A stretch of DNA of 64,000 bases from NCBI GenBank assembly GCA_009760855.2, contig WPIO01000034.1:2059001-2123000 (forward strand), given 5' to 3'. Position 1 is the stretch's first letter; each line of letters starts with the position of its first letter. The DNA comes from Cristatella mucedo (taxonomy: Eukaryota > Bryozoa > Phylactolaemata > Cristatellidae). A program made the position numbers and the translations under genes. Under the pieces are notes generated by a model. That model saw nothing but the letters and a program-made list of their open reading frames with translations, ran no database searches and was not told where the DNA came from. Shown one piece after another: positions 32,251 through 44,477 of this stretch.

Positions 32251-34680
32251 CTCCAACTACCGTATGCTCTCCTCCCCTGCTATCACCAAATTCTGCTCAT
32301 CTGATCACGTGCGGATCTCACTCAGTCTGCAGTGCGTGCCTTCCTCCGCATCCAGAGTCATCTGTGAATCGCGAAACCTTAAGACGCTTGAGACTGGGGC
32401 TGTTGTCCGCAGGAAAGTATCTTCTTCGCTCCTGCTGCTCAATCCTCCTTCGGATATGTCATCATTGGTAGGATACTGCAACACGTCCAACATTCTTGAC
32501 GAGTTTCCATGCAACGAGAATAAGCAAGTCTAGCTTGATCCGAGCTCGAGCCCCGAGGCACATGTGAAGCGCCTGAATAGAGATTAAGATCTCTTGGGGC
32601 GCACTATAAATGAATTATATTAGCTTCAAGACAAGTGCTGTTGAGTCACAGATGCATAGTCAACAATGCTGATGTCTATAATCAACCATCTCCTTAGCCA
32701 CTCCCAGGTTAGCTCCTCACCTAGTGATCCTTGTGGTGATTCAGCTGATCGCTTCTCAAGCTTTTTGTCAACAAGTTATACAAGATTAGGGAACCCATCC
32801 CTAGAGTGGCAGCTTCCGCTCCGGAATAATATCACTCAATTCCATGCAGCACCTCAATGTCTACATTCAAGGAGGCCACGAGTGACCTCATCCTGAAGTT
32901 CATATCTCAATCAATGAAGAATACTAGTCCTCTGGATCCTATTCCCACTTTCCTGATTCTACCATGCATAGATCTGCTGCTGTCAGCCATACATAAGATC
33001 ATAAATATGTTATAAGCCGCTAGGCCTATCCCAGCACCCTTCAAAAAGGCTGTAGTCAGCCTCTACACAAGAAAGCAGCACTAGACCAAGAGAACTTGAG
33101 TAACTTCCGCCCAGCCTCCCTTCTAACTTTTTTGTCAAAGACACTGGAACGAGTCTGGGCAGACCAGCTAAACTCATTCATTGAAACTTCAAACCTAGCT
33201 AGTTCCAGCCTGGCCCTAGCGCTAATCCCTCTACAGAGTCAGCATTGCTTGGGTGTACGACGGCCTTCTTAGGAATGCCGACTTTGGTACTTTGGTAGAA
33301 TCTATGCTTGTTTTTCTAGATCTTTTTGTAGCTTTGATACTATCGATGACCAAGTTCTTCTCTGGTGCCTCTCATCTCACGTTGGCATCACTGGTACTGT
33401 ACTGCAATGGTTCAGTTCCTATCTCAGTGAGAGACTCTAGAGAATTAATGTGAACAAACAGTAGTCATCCGAGGTCTAACTAAAGTATGGCATACCTCAG
33501 GGCTCTGTGCTTGATCTCTTTCTTTTCATGGTTTACACTCTCCCTCTTGCTGATGCGATTGACAAGCACAACTTAGGTTTTCACTTCAATGCAGATGACA
33601 CTCAGTTGTAACTTTGCTTTGACCCCTACCAGTCCTCCAGCACATCAAATTCTCTCAACTCCATTGCTGCATGTATTGATGACATCCGCACATGGATGGC
33701 AGCAAACTTTCTAAAATTGAATGATAATAAAACCAACTTACTAGTTATCGGCAAACTAAGTGGGATTCACAAATTGGAATGGCTAACACTCAAAATCGTT
33801 TCTGCCAGCATATATCCTGTTAAATCTTCACGAAATTTATGTGTTATGTTCGAAAGTGACCTTCCATTAGACGACCACACCAGCTTCACAGTCAAGTCTC
33901 CTTTTTTAAGCTACAAGAGACATATGGGACATTGCTAAAATGCGGGCTTGTTTATACAGGGATACCTACATCTAAACTGGTCCATGCATTTGTGACATCC
34001 CGTCTTGAGTTCTGTAACTCACTGCTTGCTGGTCTATCGACCTATGCATTCAAGCACGTAAAGCTAGTTCAAAACTCTGCAGCTAGGGTTGGCTGTCGTG
34101 AGCATCGCAGTTGTGACATCACACCCTTTCTTGCGATCCACAATGGCTTTCAGTCAAGCAGCACATCGACTTGAAGGTTTTTCCCCTCACTTATAGGTCC
34201 CCACATTCTGTGGCTCTAGCCTACCTATCGAAATTACTCCCAAATCAGTCTAGGCATAGAATCTCCCGCTTTTCTTACTCAAATCGCTTTGTTGTGCCTC
34301 GAATCAACCTCAAATCCTTTGGAGACCGTGTCATCAGTTCAAATGCTCCAAAGGCCTGGAAATCACTCCTGAATAACGTCACGTTATCCCCTTACTTCAC
34401 AACATTTAAAAATAAGCTAAAAAGCATTTGTTTCTTGATGAACTGTATGGGTCCTTGAGAATATTTTTTTGTGTGCTTAGGCGTGCTGACACTACGCATC
34501 TCACCATTAAGCATAGCTACATGCTGACAACGTACATTTTCTTTCTAATCATATAATGCTTGTTGACATCTTGCATGTTACTACTAACCATTCGATCATG
34601 TTTAGGATACAGTCTGAAAATTGCCTGGAAAGAGACCAAGTTCTCTGAGTGCGCTATACAAATTGTGATTATTGTTAGAA
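32251..34680 (+). mobile_element. LINE B, longest copy, degenerate, with SINE D insertion
   Basis: Plus-strand relic. SSDHVRISLS is an endonuclease end, LDPIPTFLI and the IPQGSVLDLFLF/FHFNADDTQL words are RT motifs (YADD is mutated to NADD), MAANFLKLNDNKTNLLVIG and RLEFCNSLLAGL follow, then SKLLPNQSRHRISRFSYSN and the 3' UTR to about 34680. Frames break many times. SINE D occupies about 32535-32625. Confidence 0.82.
32535..32625 (+). mobile_element. SINE D, 3' fragment in LINE B
   Basis: GAGCTCGAGCCCCGAGGCAC, GTGAAGCGCCTGAATAGAG and GGGCGCACTATAAATG match the SINE D 3' half. LINE B coding words flank it. Confidence 0.65.
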
Positions 34681-35520
34681 GTAGGCCATTTTTGCGAGAA
34701 CGCAAAGGCACTAGTGCATGCAATTTCGTGATTAAACTCAAAGTACCATTTTCTATCATATGGAATCGTGATCGCAGCTTCGAGCCTCTTATTCTGGCTA
34801 TGGCAGATGGATCGTAGTTCGACAGTGCCGAGCCATTCTCTGAGCCAGACCATTTTAGGCTATTTGCGTGAGATTCTTCATTGAGCCCAAAATTCTTTTT
34901 ACTATTAGATGGAATCAAGACCGCCACTTTGAGCCGCAGATTTTGAAAATGGCAGGCAGACCGAAACTTCAGAATGCCGGGCCACTCGCTGGGCTTGGTC
35001 GTTGGGTGCCGTTTGTATGAGAACGTGGGTGCGAAATTGCATGAAGCTCTGCCGTCAGTAATACGTGATCGAAATCACAGCTTAGCGAAGCGATTTGGTA
35101 CCGGTAAGTGATTCACAGTTCGAAACTGCAAGGCCACTCGCTGGGTCAGGAAGTTTTAAGGCCGCTCATTCGCGATTGCATGAACTTTTGGTTTAACCTG
35201 AAACACCGATGTTTATAATACGGGATCGAGGCCGCAGCTACTCGAGGCTGATTTTTTAAGTGCAGGTGGATCCCAGTTCAACAGTACAGAGCCACGAGTT
35301 GGGTCGGACCAATGGAGGCCAAGTGGGCATGGACCGTTCATGCCCAATTTGGCATGACAATGTTGCGATTAAATCCGCAACACAGTTTTTTCAACGATGC
35401 TGAATTGAAACCGTACGCACAACATTGTGATGCAACATGGTACTTTTTCTTTTTGAAACAGCAAGTGGATTGCAGTGGATCAAAGTTACTCGTCAGACTC
35501 AACCTGCAAGCCATATTTTG
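34681..35520. repeat. Satellite-like array (~150-200 bp monomers)
   Basis: The motif GGCAGNTGGATCNNAGTTCG and following GGCCACTCGCTGGG recur at about 34802, 34950, 35103, 35263 and 35461. Each is followed by GCGNGAANGNNGGTGCGAAATTGCATGAA-like and AACCTGAAACACCGATGTTT-like words. The monomers belong to the same family as those at 28.5-29.1 kb. Confidence 0.6.
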
Positions 35521-35955
35521 ACGGCCATCTGATTTTGAAAGCGCTTACAGCAGCTTTAAAGCACTGCTATATTAGCTTGCCATCGAAGCTGTTAGCTTCG
35601 GAAAATTATAAGTTAACTAACGCAGTGGCTTGTTACAGTGATGCTTGCTTTCAAACCCTAATATAACTTCTACCTCCAATCTTGATTGTTGTGCAAGACA
35701 ATAATGGGAATATTAATTTCATGGCATGGTGCCGTAAAAGAACGTAATCTCAATTCATTCAATCATTCATTCATTCATTCAATCAATTCAAGCGCATTGC
35801 AGCTGGCTGCTAAGAGGCAGTGACCAGAAATAAGTGGAAATCAATGTATCATCCTTTAACTGGCTGGAAAATTACGCGAGAAGACACCCAGTTCTGATAT
35901 TTAGTGGGATCCCTGTTTCGTAAAAATCCGCTGAATCATGCATAAGCAGATTACA
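35521..35955. other. Spacer, nothing recognised
   Basis: AT-rich, with (ATTC)n at 35755-35782. Confidence 0.4.
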
Positions 35956-36072
35956 CAGGAAAAAGAGACAAGTTCACTGGTTCCCTTTGCAGCAAATACA
36001 AAGCGCCTAGGAAGAGATTGAGTTCTCTGAAGGCGCTTTATCAAGTGCATTATTATTATTATTATTATTATT
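35956..36072 (+). mobile_element. LINE B 3' terminus with (ATT)n tail
   Basis: AAAGCGCCTAGGAAGAGATT, GGCGCTTTATCAAGTGC and (ATT)n. Confidence 0.8.
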
Positions 36073-36475
36073 CATAGGAAAAGCTAAACGGAACGAGTGT
36101 TTCTTTAACTGAGGCTTAAACGATGCAAGCTCACTGCAGGTTGTCAGAACCAGAGCCGAAATTTTGAATTTTGGTGCATAATAATTGAAGACTCGATCAT
36201 CAGAACAATTCTATGTAGTGCGGGGAACGGCGACAAGACTGGAAGCCGAGGAGTACTTGGTTTGAGGGCGCACTGAGAGAGCTAGGAGGTCACGTGGGCA
36301 GGCTGGTGCAAGCGAGTGAGGCGACCTGAAAGGCCGACGGAGGATCTTCAAGTCGATTTAAATCCATATTTGAGATAGAGCGAGAGACGCTCAGACAAAA
36401 AATGAATGTATCGCTCTCTGTCTAAATGTCTGACTGAAATTTGCGGCTGAAGTGCTTGACTGCGTGACTAAAACG
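36073..36475 (-). mobile_element. Unclassified LINE-like fragment
   Basis: GAAGACTCGATCATCAGAAC and GACAAGACTGGAAGCCGAGGAGT resemble the stretch at 53020-53380 (GCACGATCCTCAAAAGG, GACGACTGGAAGCCGAGGAGT). The relation to LINE B-type C-terminal words suggests a third, related LINE family. Confidence 0.4.
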
Positions 36476-36479
36476 CTTT

Positions 36480-38100
36480 AAATGCCTACAGCTCCACAAA
36501 ATCACAAAGACCAAGTTGGTGTCACGCTCGAGGGTATTCTATAGCCCACTCACTCAAAGTGTAAGCGGCTCACGGTACACATTCGGTAGCCAACGGACTT
36601 CACCTCATGAAACAACTAGAAAATGAAAAGCATAGCTGAGTCAGTAGGGCAGTTGAGGCAGTGAGTGGCAGGGAAGTTATAAAACTCAGGATGGCAAGAA
36701 AGGGTGTGCCACAGTCGGCAGCAGAAGAGTAGATTTCGTCGTGTAAGAATTTTGGGAGTGAACTTCACAGTCCATAGAGCAAACTTTTTCTGTCGCCAAC
36801 GGTCCTTAAAAGCGGATAAGTGGTACAGCTAGCATACAGTCCATCGAAGAACTGGGAGAATGATGAGGCTGAAAGTTGTGCAGCAGCTCAGCTTAAGTCT
36901 AGACGGGCCTTGTGGTTCAACCTACAACCTTTTCTCTGTATTCGTTGATTAACTGGGAGCTATCGAAGCTCCTTTATCAAAGGAGAACTATGGTATTTGC
37001 CTCTGGAATTTGTTAACTAACCTTGCAGCCATATTCATCACCAGCAGCAGTGACCTAGTCTGGCGGTAGCCCAGCCAAAATCTAGTGGCAGTAATTTAGT
37101 CGAAAAAGAACGAGAGAGCTAGTTCAATTGCTTACGAGCCATGATAGTAGACACTTCCTAATCTTAGTTATGGATCAGACGTAGTGGCTAACTGTGGAGG
37201 CAGTCTTCTTAATGAAAATTTCAAAACTTAGCTGTCAAACACGACACCGAAATTCCGACCACACGGTAACCGTTACACAACAGCATCACCTATCAGAGTA
37301 GCAAAGTCTTCTAGTCCAGCAACGAGTTTAGAGTGTCGCATGCTTAACGAGTCCGTTGCATCATCCTTAAGTTTAAGGAAAATTGCCGAAATTCTGGATC
37401 GAATGTCTTCAAGGCAGGCATTGCCGTTATCAGTCGCTGCAGCAAATTCAGACGGTTTAAACGCCAAAAACAGCTGGTTGAGGATCGTTAGCATTGAAGT
37501 GATTGCTGAATCCATGGGACCGAATCACGTTTCCCATAGGTTCGTTATAGATAGTAAACAGCAAAGAGCCAAGGACTTGGTGAGCCGTGATGGCACACTA
37601 GGTAAGGCGGTTGCTTTCACGACCTCGGTCCCGAAGTCGTGGGTTCGATTCCTGCGGTGGGCGATCCTTTATTGCCACTGCAAGCAATGGTGATAGCCGT
37701 AAAGGCTCTTCTGTCACTTTACGAAAAGAGGCTTTTTAATCAGCTAGGATTTAATTTTTAAATTTAAAGGACGGACCATTGCGGAGCTCCACAGGTGACT
37801 GGTGACTGCTGGATGAGACCTGACCACCACAAACACGGATTGGATACCATCGAACAAGCATAACTTTAACACTAGCTCATCGTCTGCCAGACCGTAGTCG
37901 TTCTCAATCGTTCAAGAAGGACACCATGATGAATAGTGTTAATGGCAGCTGATAGATCCAGCAGGGATATGGCATTAACATTCCCGTCATTGTTACAGCA
38001 TAAAATGGCATTTGCAACACTTAAGAGAGCAGTTTCAGTGGAGTGCTGCCGCTTGAATCCCGACTGTACCTTTTCTAAAATGATACGATGTGACAGCTAC
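36480..38100 (-). mobile_element. LINE A relic, old, with nested SINE C
   Basis: LINE A words are present throughout in diverged form: 3' UTR at 36485-36620, CCAGCCAAAATCTAGTGGCA, DDATDSL- and NACLEDIRSRISAIFLKLK-like peptides at 37273-37515, and CTGCCGCTTGAATCCCGACTG at 38045. SINE C splits it at 37578-37750. Confidence 0.75.
37578..37755 (+). mobile_element. SINE C nested in LINE A
   Basis: Head GTGATGGCACACTAGGTAAGG, B box GTGGGTTCGATTCC, tail AAAAGAGGCTTTTTAATCAG. A short AAGGAC on the left (37570) and right (37768) may be the target-site duplication. Confidence 0.8.
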
Positions 38101-39115
38101 GTCGTTAGGGACACTGCATGACCCTTTGAAGTTTTCCAAGTATTTGCCGCAAAATGAAGTAAAGAGGAAATTATAGATAGTAATATCAAAACCAGAAGCT
38201 TCGAGGGAGCATTTATTAAGTAATTTTGCTGCAGTAGTTACGCAGAAGTGTGCACACTAAACAGCAAAACGTACTAGCTGTGGCTTTAATAACCTTTGCG
38301 TATTTCATGCTTTTAACGTGGCGATTTTTTGCTGCATAATAAGCCTAGCTTCAATAGAAATAATTGCACTTAAAAGCCAACTCTGGAGATATCAATAAAA
38401 CTGCAGCCCTGCACGATTTGATGTTGCTGTGGCTCCCCATTCGTAACCCTGGAGTTATGTAACCTAAAGCCTAAAGCTACCTCCGGACTGTTCGTGCACA
38501 CGAACGCGGATGAATAAAGCAGCATTTAAAAGTGTGGCCTCGAAGGCCTGGCCACTTAGCAGTGAATGGATTCAGTGTCCAATCAAGTACCTCTAAAGCC
38601 GACGAGCAGCGCTAAAACACCGACGACTGCAGCTCAGCTAAAAAATGAAATTCGGTGCTTCATTATAATGCTTCGTAACTTTAGCGAGTGCTCGTACCTC
38701 GGAGTGATAACGGATTTTAATGGCAAGTAAATTATTGATCACGTCTGAAGAAATTGTTATTCCACCTCTAAGTTGGGCTCGGTACGAAGTCACTGTGCAA
38801 TAGCTTTTGCATAGAGATGAGAAACAAATGCGGTTGTTACTGCTGGTGATATCCTTCGCCCTATCACAAGGAAGCCCCAGGCAAAACTTACGCTGGGAAT
38901 GGGGGGGGCAAGATGGTTCCGTCCGGCCGCCAGAGTGTACTCAGCCAGTCGAATTCGCTGACCTGTGCATCATTCAGTGCAGGCTATTATAAACAGGGGG
39001 GTCCCGTGACGGCTGGCCGCGAGTTTGCTCTAGCTACTTGCGTGCTCTGGCCGGCTTTTACTGAGCGCGCTAGCTTTTGCATGCCTGCGTAAGCAAGCTA
39101 AATTGAATTTCCGCT
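38101..39115. other. Spacer, nothing recognised
   Basis: AT-rich. A short frame starting near 38807 has a hydrophobic N-terminus (LLLLVISFALSQG) but no family resemblance or splice context. Confidence 0.4.
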
Positions 39116-39782
39116 GGCTATTGCTTCTCTTTATTATTGTAATTCCCTTTTGGCTGGGCTGCCAAAGAAAGTTATTGGGCCACTACAGCGGACTATGAAT
39201 ATGGCTGCAAGGCTAGTCTTCAAGTCCCAGCGGTTTGAGCACGTGTCTCCTTTGCTGAAATAGCTAGGATGGTTGCCGGTTGAGCAACGTATACAGAGCA
39301 AAGTTCTTACGCTGACCTACACGGCCCACCACGGCTTGGCTCCTTCGTACCTAGCTGAACTGCTGCATCAAATTCAGCCTGTTCGCGCCCTCAGGTCCTG
39401 CGTGGACCATAAATTAGCTGTCCCATTCCTCCGCTTAAAGACCGTTGGCGACAGAAGCTTTAGCTTTGCAGGTCCTAGACTGTGCAACTTGCTTCCACAA
39501 TTCTTACGCAACGACAACTACTCTCCAACTGCCGACTATGGCATATCCTTATCAGCGGTCCTGAGCTGCTACTTCTATGCTACTCACTACCTCAACTGCT
39601 CTCCTGACTGCTATGCTTCCCACTTTTTCTTTGTTGCGTGAGACGAAGTCTGTTGGCTACCGAATGCGTACCGAAAGCCGCTTAGGCTGTGAGTGCACTA
39701 TACAAAACTCTCCTGCGTAACACCCACGTGGTCTTTATGACTTTGTGGAGTTACAGACGGAGATACATTACATTACATTATC
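39116..39782 (+). mobile_element. LINE A 3' fragment (+ strand)
   Basis: It begins in the RT thumb region (LPKKVIGPLQRTMNMAARLV in one frame) and runs through VEQRIQSKVLTLTYTAHHGL to the tail ACATTACATTAC at 39765-39778. One TAG occurs in the coding part. Confidence 0.85.
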
Positions 39783-40024
39783 TTGCGATGAATTGTAAAG
39801 CGCTTGAATTGGGAGTTTGTTTCTATTATGGCTACATAAAAGATTTATTACTATTATTATTATTATTACCAGCATTTTTCACCATAACTTAGAATGGCTT
39901 GCACCTGCTGTAGCCTTCGCTTCTGGAAAGCTCCCACATATCACTGCTTCGTTAGTGCTACATACTCGGCGCCATTCTTCCTAGCGTCAACATTTTGGCC
40001 GTTCGTGGGCATTATGTATATATA

Positions 40025-40180
40025 AATGTAAAATATAATTCATTTGTATTGCACCACAAGAGAAATTAATCTCTCTTCTGGTGCTTCACTTAAGCCACGG
40101 GGCTCGACCCCACGACTTCGACTTGACCTTAGCTGGGGCGAGAACCTTAACCATTGGGCCAAACCAGCATTTGACACCTG
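40025..40180 (-). mobile_element. SINE D copy
   Basis: CCACAAGAGAAATTAATCTC, GGGGCTCGACCCCACGACTT and CCTTAACCATTGGGCCAAAC. Confidence 0.75.
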
Positions 40181-40995
40181 CTGCAACCGTAGTGCGAGCG
40201 TTTGCTGCTAGCTGCCGCTTACTTAACACCTCTCCGGGAAGCCGCCGAGCCGTCTTACGACGATGCAGGTGCTCCGGAGTCGGATTGGGTGGCCATATCT
40301 TGAAGGAACTCCAAACCAGCGGACCGGCGAGCAGCGGTCTGCCGTTATAATTGGATCTGCCGGATTATGGCGGATCCAATTATATCAAAGCGGATCTGCT
40401 GTTATAATTGACCCCCTCCGCTCTACAGCCAACCGGTTCCAGCTGATTAAATTTGAAAGCCAAAGCTATGGGACGCTGAGTAGCCGGCAGCCGCCGAAGC
40501 ATTCAGTGCAGGTTTCCGTTGCTTCAGGGAATAACTCGGCGACCGCACGGATAGCCGAAAGTTTTCCTACGGCGTAAGCCCGCCGTCACGCGGACGCGGG
40601 CTGCCGGAAGTTGCAGCTAGGTGGCTATAGTCGCCTGCAGCCGGCTGTTCAAGCTGGGAACTGGGGGGGGGCGTTGCAAACGAGTCTAGTCCCGACCGTC
40701 CTCCAGAGCCCAGAGAGCGACGATCGCGGCGGCGGCCCGCATGGGGGCGGGCCGTCGTCCTGGCAGCGGAATGCGGAGTGACACGCCCAGTCGGCCACCT
40801 CACCTTTGACCTCCACTGGAAGCCGGAAATCCGCCTACTTAGATCCCACGGCCCCAACCCGATGGCGTGTGCTAAACAGCTGTCGTTTGGGTTGACTGGT
40901 CCCGACTCTCCAACTTTGGTCCAATATTGATGATACAAATTTGTGTAGCATGGCTCATATTTGCTTAGTGAGCCCTAACCCTACCATAACCCTAC
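40181..40995. other. Spacer with a local inverted repeat
   Basis: GCCGTTATAATTGGATCTGC and GGATCCAATTATA near 40342-40410 form imperfect inverted and direct repeats. Nothing else is recognised; the right part is GC-rich. Confidence 0.4.
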
Positions 40996-40999
40996 CCTG

Positions 41000-41150
41000 C
41001 CGCGCTAGTTTGGCAAAACGGTTGATGTAGTCGCACCGACCAATGTCTGGCCGAAATCGGGGCTCGAGCCTCGGGGCATCTGTGAAGCGCCTGAATAGAA
41101 ATTAAGTTCACTTAGGGCGCAATATAGATTAATTTTATTTATTTATTACC
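41000..41150 (+). mobile_element. SINE D copy
   Basis: GCGCTAGTTTGGCAAAACGG head, GGGGCTCGAGCCTCGGGGC B box, tail GTGAAGCGCCTGAATAGAAA and TTAGGGCGCAATATAG. Confidence 0.75.
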
Positions 41151-41309
41151 AGCCTGTAGAGCTGCGACGGCGGTGGCGGCGGCGACATGGGTCGGATTCC
41201 CTCTCCCACCTCCTGAAGGCCTGACTCCTAGAGCTCCCAACCTCCCAACCCTCCTTCCAGACACCCGGTTTGACTGCGCGTCAACAGTTTCGGCACAGCC
41301 CAGCCAACG

Positions 41310-41558
41310 CAGCGGAATTCGTGCTTACGCGTGCTGACACTGTGCATGCTGCCACTAACCACAGTTGCATGCTGACCCTGTGCATGTCACCCCTAACCAT
41401 ATTATTCATTTTGTTTGCTTATCAAGCATGATTTTACTTACCATTCAATTGCATTTCACTTTGCAGCAAAAATGTAAAGCGCCTAGAAAGAAATTGAGCT
41501 CTCTGAGGGCGCTTTATCAAGTGCATTATTATGATATTATTATTATTATTATTATTAC
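41310..41558 (+). mobile_element. LINE B 3' end with (ATT)n tail
   Basis: GTGCTTACGCGTGCTGACAC, TGCATGCTGCCACTAACCAC, TGTAAAGCGCCTAGAAAGAA, GGGCGCTTTATCAAGTGC and (ATT)n. Confidence 0.85.
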
Positions 41559-41559
41559 C

Positions 41560-42112
41560 CGCGACCCGGGGGTCGCAGCCCGGGTGGGGGTGAAGGTGTA
41601 ACAGCGAGCACATTCTCGTCGTGTCCTTGGTGGGCGGATCCCTTTGCGGCCGCTCGCTACGTGCCTCTGGCGGTGGAGCCACGAATTCGCCCAGCGCCTC
41701 GAGCTCGAAGTAAGGCCCGGTGCTTTTCGAATTGCCTCGTAAATGCAACGCTTCGAAGGTCGAGCTGAGAATGCGCTTCTCCGGTGTTGTGCTTTCGTTC
41801 GCACGCCACCGCTTGAGTCTCCTCCTCCTCCTCCTCCTCCTCCTCGCGCGCTAGCGTCGGCCGCGCGCACCGCGGCGCTTCCCTTTCTGTCAGTGTGAGC
41901 TAATTGCCAGCGTGGAGCGTCGCCGCCCTTTGGCATCGCGCGCGTGCGCGCGCGTTTCGCGGTGCGGCCTCGTGTGCTTCTGCTCCTATCCGCGTTCCGA
42001 CGTATTCACGCGAGACCGTCCGTAGTTTTAGTCGCGAGAAATTATCGTTCAGGCCGCTCGCAGCCGTCGTTCCCTACCGTTCCTACAATGCGCGAGCAAA
42101 AAATAATGTGTA
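41560..42112 (+). promoter_or_regulatory. CpG-rich block, candidate promoter region
   Basis: The block is dense in CG dinucleotides (GCGCGCGTGCGCGCGCG near 41938) and carries (CTC)n at 41820-41846. It is isolated among AT-rich repeats, 5.7 kb upstream of the first VSP coding exon, which has an acceptor directly before it and so needs an upstream exon. A role as VSP promoter or first exon is inference. Confidence 0.3.
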
Positions 42113-42245
42113 ATTAATTTATATATAGCGCCCCAAGAGAACCTAATCTCTATTCAGGCGCTTCACATATGCCTCGGGGCTCGAGCCCACGACCTCAGTC
42201 AGACCTCGGTCGGGGGGCGAGCACGTTACCCGCTGGATTGATGAA
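42113..42245 (-). mobile_element. SINE D copy
   Basis: CCCAAGAGAACCTAATCTC, GGGGCTCGAGCCCACGACC, GTCAGACCTCGGTCGGGG. Confidence 0.8.
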
Positions 42246-44477
42246 GCCTGTCATTTTTTCACACCTAGTTATTTTCTTGCTCAATCATTATCAACGGAAA
42301 GAGCATCAGGCAGCCACCTCGCGACGCTCGCCTACGTGTTGTCCGTGGGAACCTTGCATCGGAATACGACGCCTTGACCGAAGTGCCTTTCCAGCTCGTA
42401 CCTCTTCCGCCGAAGCATATGTGCAGGCGCAGTCACGTGGCACGCGAGCTCGTTTTCTCGTGTTTTTTCCGTCGCCGTCATGAGCGAACAAGAAGCGAAC
42501 GCGTACGTTCACGCACGCATGTACGGACGCACACACACCCGCACACAAACACACAGAGGCGGGGCAATTGCCAGCCATAATGCCTTTAACCGGTCTTGGC
42601 CCACTTACTCTGGAGGTACCTCCTTCCTCTATCCAGGGGAGGTAGCTGCTTCCTCGATCCAGGCTCTTCCAATAGTAAAGTGCTCTTTGAGACTACGCAG
42701 CCAGGCTGCCCTCTCATTCGGCTATGCTTCTGCAGCCGTTATGGTAACTCCTGTTTGGCCACTGCCAGAGAGTTTGAAGCCCTTGCGAGCACTTCTGCAC
42801 GCGAGCAGCAGCTAGCAGCTGCCCAATTCGGGTGACGGCTGAAGTGTTTCCATGCTTGCCAGTCAGTGCCGCATTAAAATCACGGAACTCACTAGAAGTG
42901 TTCATCTTCCTTTCTTGTGTTCCCTTATCAATGGCCTAAAGCTTTGTGACATTCTTATTTGGTTCTAATTTTGCCATGTGTAAGTGTATACTCAGAGACC
43001 TGTGTTAATTGTTAATTCTTCGGCGACTCTGTTGGCCTCGTTTTCACCTGCATTTACTCTGTATTTAATGGTGGCGGTGCATACATGCTTCCTCACTCCG
43101 TACATGTAGTTACTTTTAGCACACTCTGTGTCTGTCTATTTATTTATATACATATATCCATAAGTGTGTGTTTGTGTGTGTTTGCATGCGTGTAAGAACA
43201 GCACTTGCTGAAAAATCCACCTGCCTTGGTGATTAAGATATAACCTCGAATCTTCCAGTGTTTCATGCATGGACTGTTGGCCAAAAATCGTCTTTCACCA
43301 GCACATTGGATTTTCTTGACTTGGCAGTATTATTGATGTAATATACATGCCATCCACTACCTTAGTTTGCTTATCAAGTGCAAAAGTGTGCGAAATGACC
43401 TTGTTTCTACAGTATCTGGAGCAAATTCTGGCTTCCGACTTAATCGCCATTTTCAAAGAATATTATTTTATAGTGCCATCGCGGCACTGAAAAGTAAGAT
43501 TTACTGGTTATGCCAAGTATCCCTAACCCTCCCACCGAAAATGCATCCCAACATTTACGTTAGGGCATTTTCTCAGCAATTATTGAGGGTTTAGGCATTC
43601 TATTGTGGTCATATGCAGTCGCATGCCTGACATAGTTTTAAACTCGTTTCTTGGTCTTTGCTCACTCGGTTTGCCAAATCCATATACTAAATTGACTTGC
43701 CTTCTCATTGTCTTGTGTGAAACTTTTTAATACATGCAGATCAACTTAAATTTGGCATGTTCGGTGTTTGTCAAGACTTTGGTAGCAGTTTCATGCGGTT
43801 ATTTTCCATCAGGAAACATAGGTGGTATATAGCTCTAAATGCTATATCATTTCCCCCCCCCCCCTTAGTCTTGAACTAGTTTTTGCCTGCGTCTGCATTT
43901 CTGCAGGACCTGGTATTTCGAACCTTGACCACTTTTTGAACAAGAGGTTGACTTAATCCTTGAGATGCATTTTTCGATAAAGGTATTGGCACATCCAAAA
44001 TTCTTACTTTGCTTTGTTCTGCAACTCAAATTATCCTTCCAATACTGAAACTGTTTTCAAAGCTGCCTTAAACAGCACTTCACTTAAATATTGCATATTC
44101 TCACGTGTAGTAGCCTAGTCACGGTATCAGCATGCAAAATTTGCAGTATTATTTGCTTCTTCATACTAATCCTACCGAGTGGCAGTCTTTCTTGTCCATG
44201 ATTTTTTTAAACTGCATTGCTTGAGTTTGTGTTGATTCCCAGGGTGCATAGATTTTTACACTCTATAAACAGCTACCGTTTGTACAGGTATGTCTATCTG
44301 TGTCTGTTTGTGTTTCGGTGTGTATGTGTGTGGGTATATGAAGCAATTTAATGTAACGTTAATCGATTGAATACATGTCAGCCAGAGAGCCGCTGTCTCT
44401 GGCTGCATGCGCCCAATGGGCAGCCCCAGACTCCCAGAGGAAGAAAAAAGGGGTTCTGCTTTAACAAGCGGCCTCGT
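42246..44477. other. Spacer, nothing recognised
   Basis: AT-rich, with a C13 run at 43852-43864 and short TG tracts at 43163-43195 and 44300-44335. No family-like frame. Confidence 0.4.

Noticed and set aside
38807-38992. Short frame with a signal-peptide-like start
   Set aside because: Sixty-one codons, no homology, no splice context, next to LINE remains.
40968-41000. Telomere-like CCCTAACCCTACCATAACCC
   Set aside because: Only two or three imperfect units; too short to call an interstitial telomere.
43852-43864. C13 homopolymer and other G/C runs (9191, 25919, 32080)
   Set aside because: Simple slippage tracts with no sign of a functional role.
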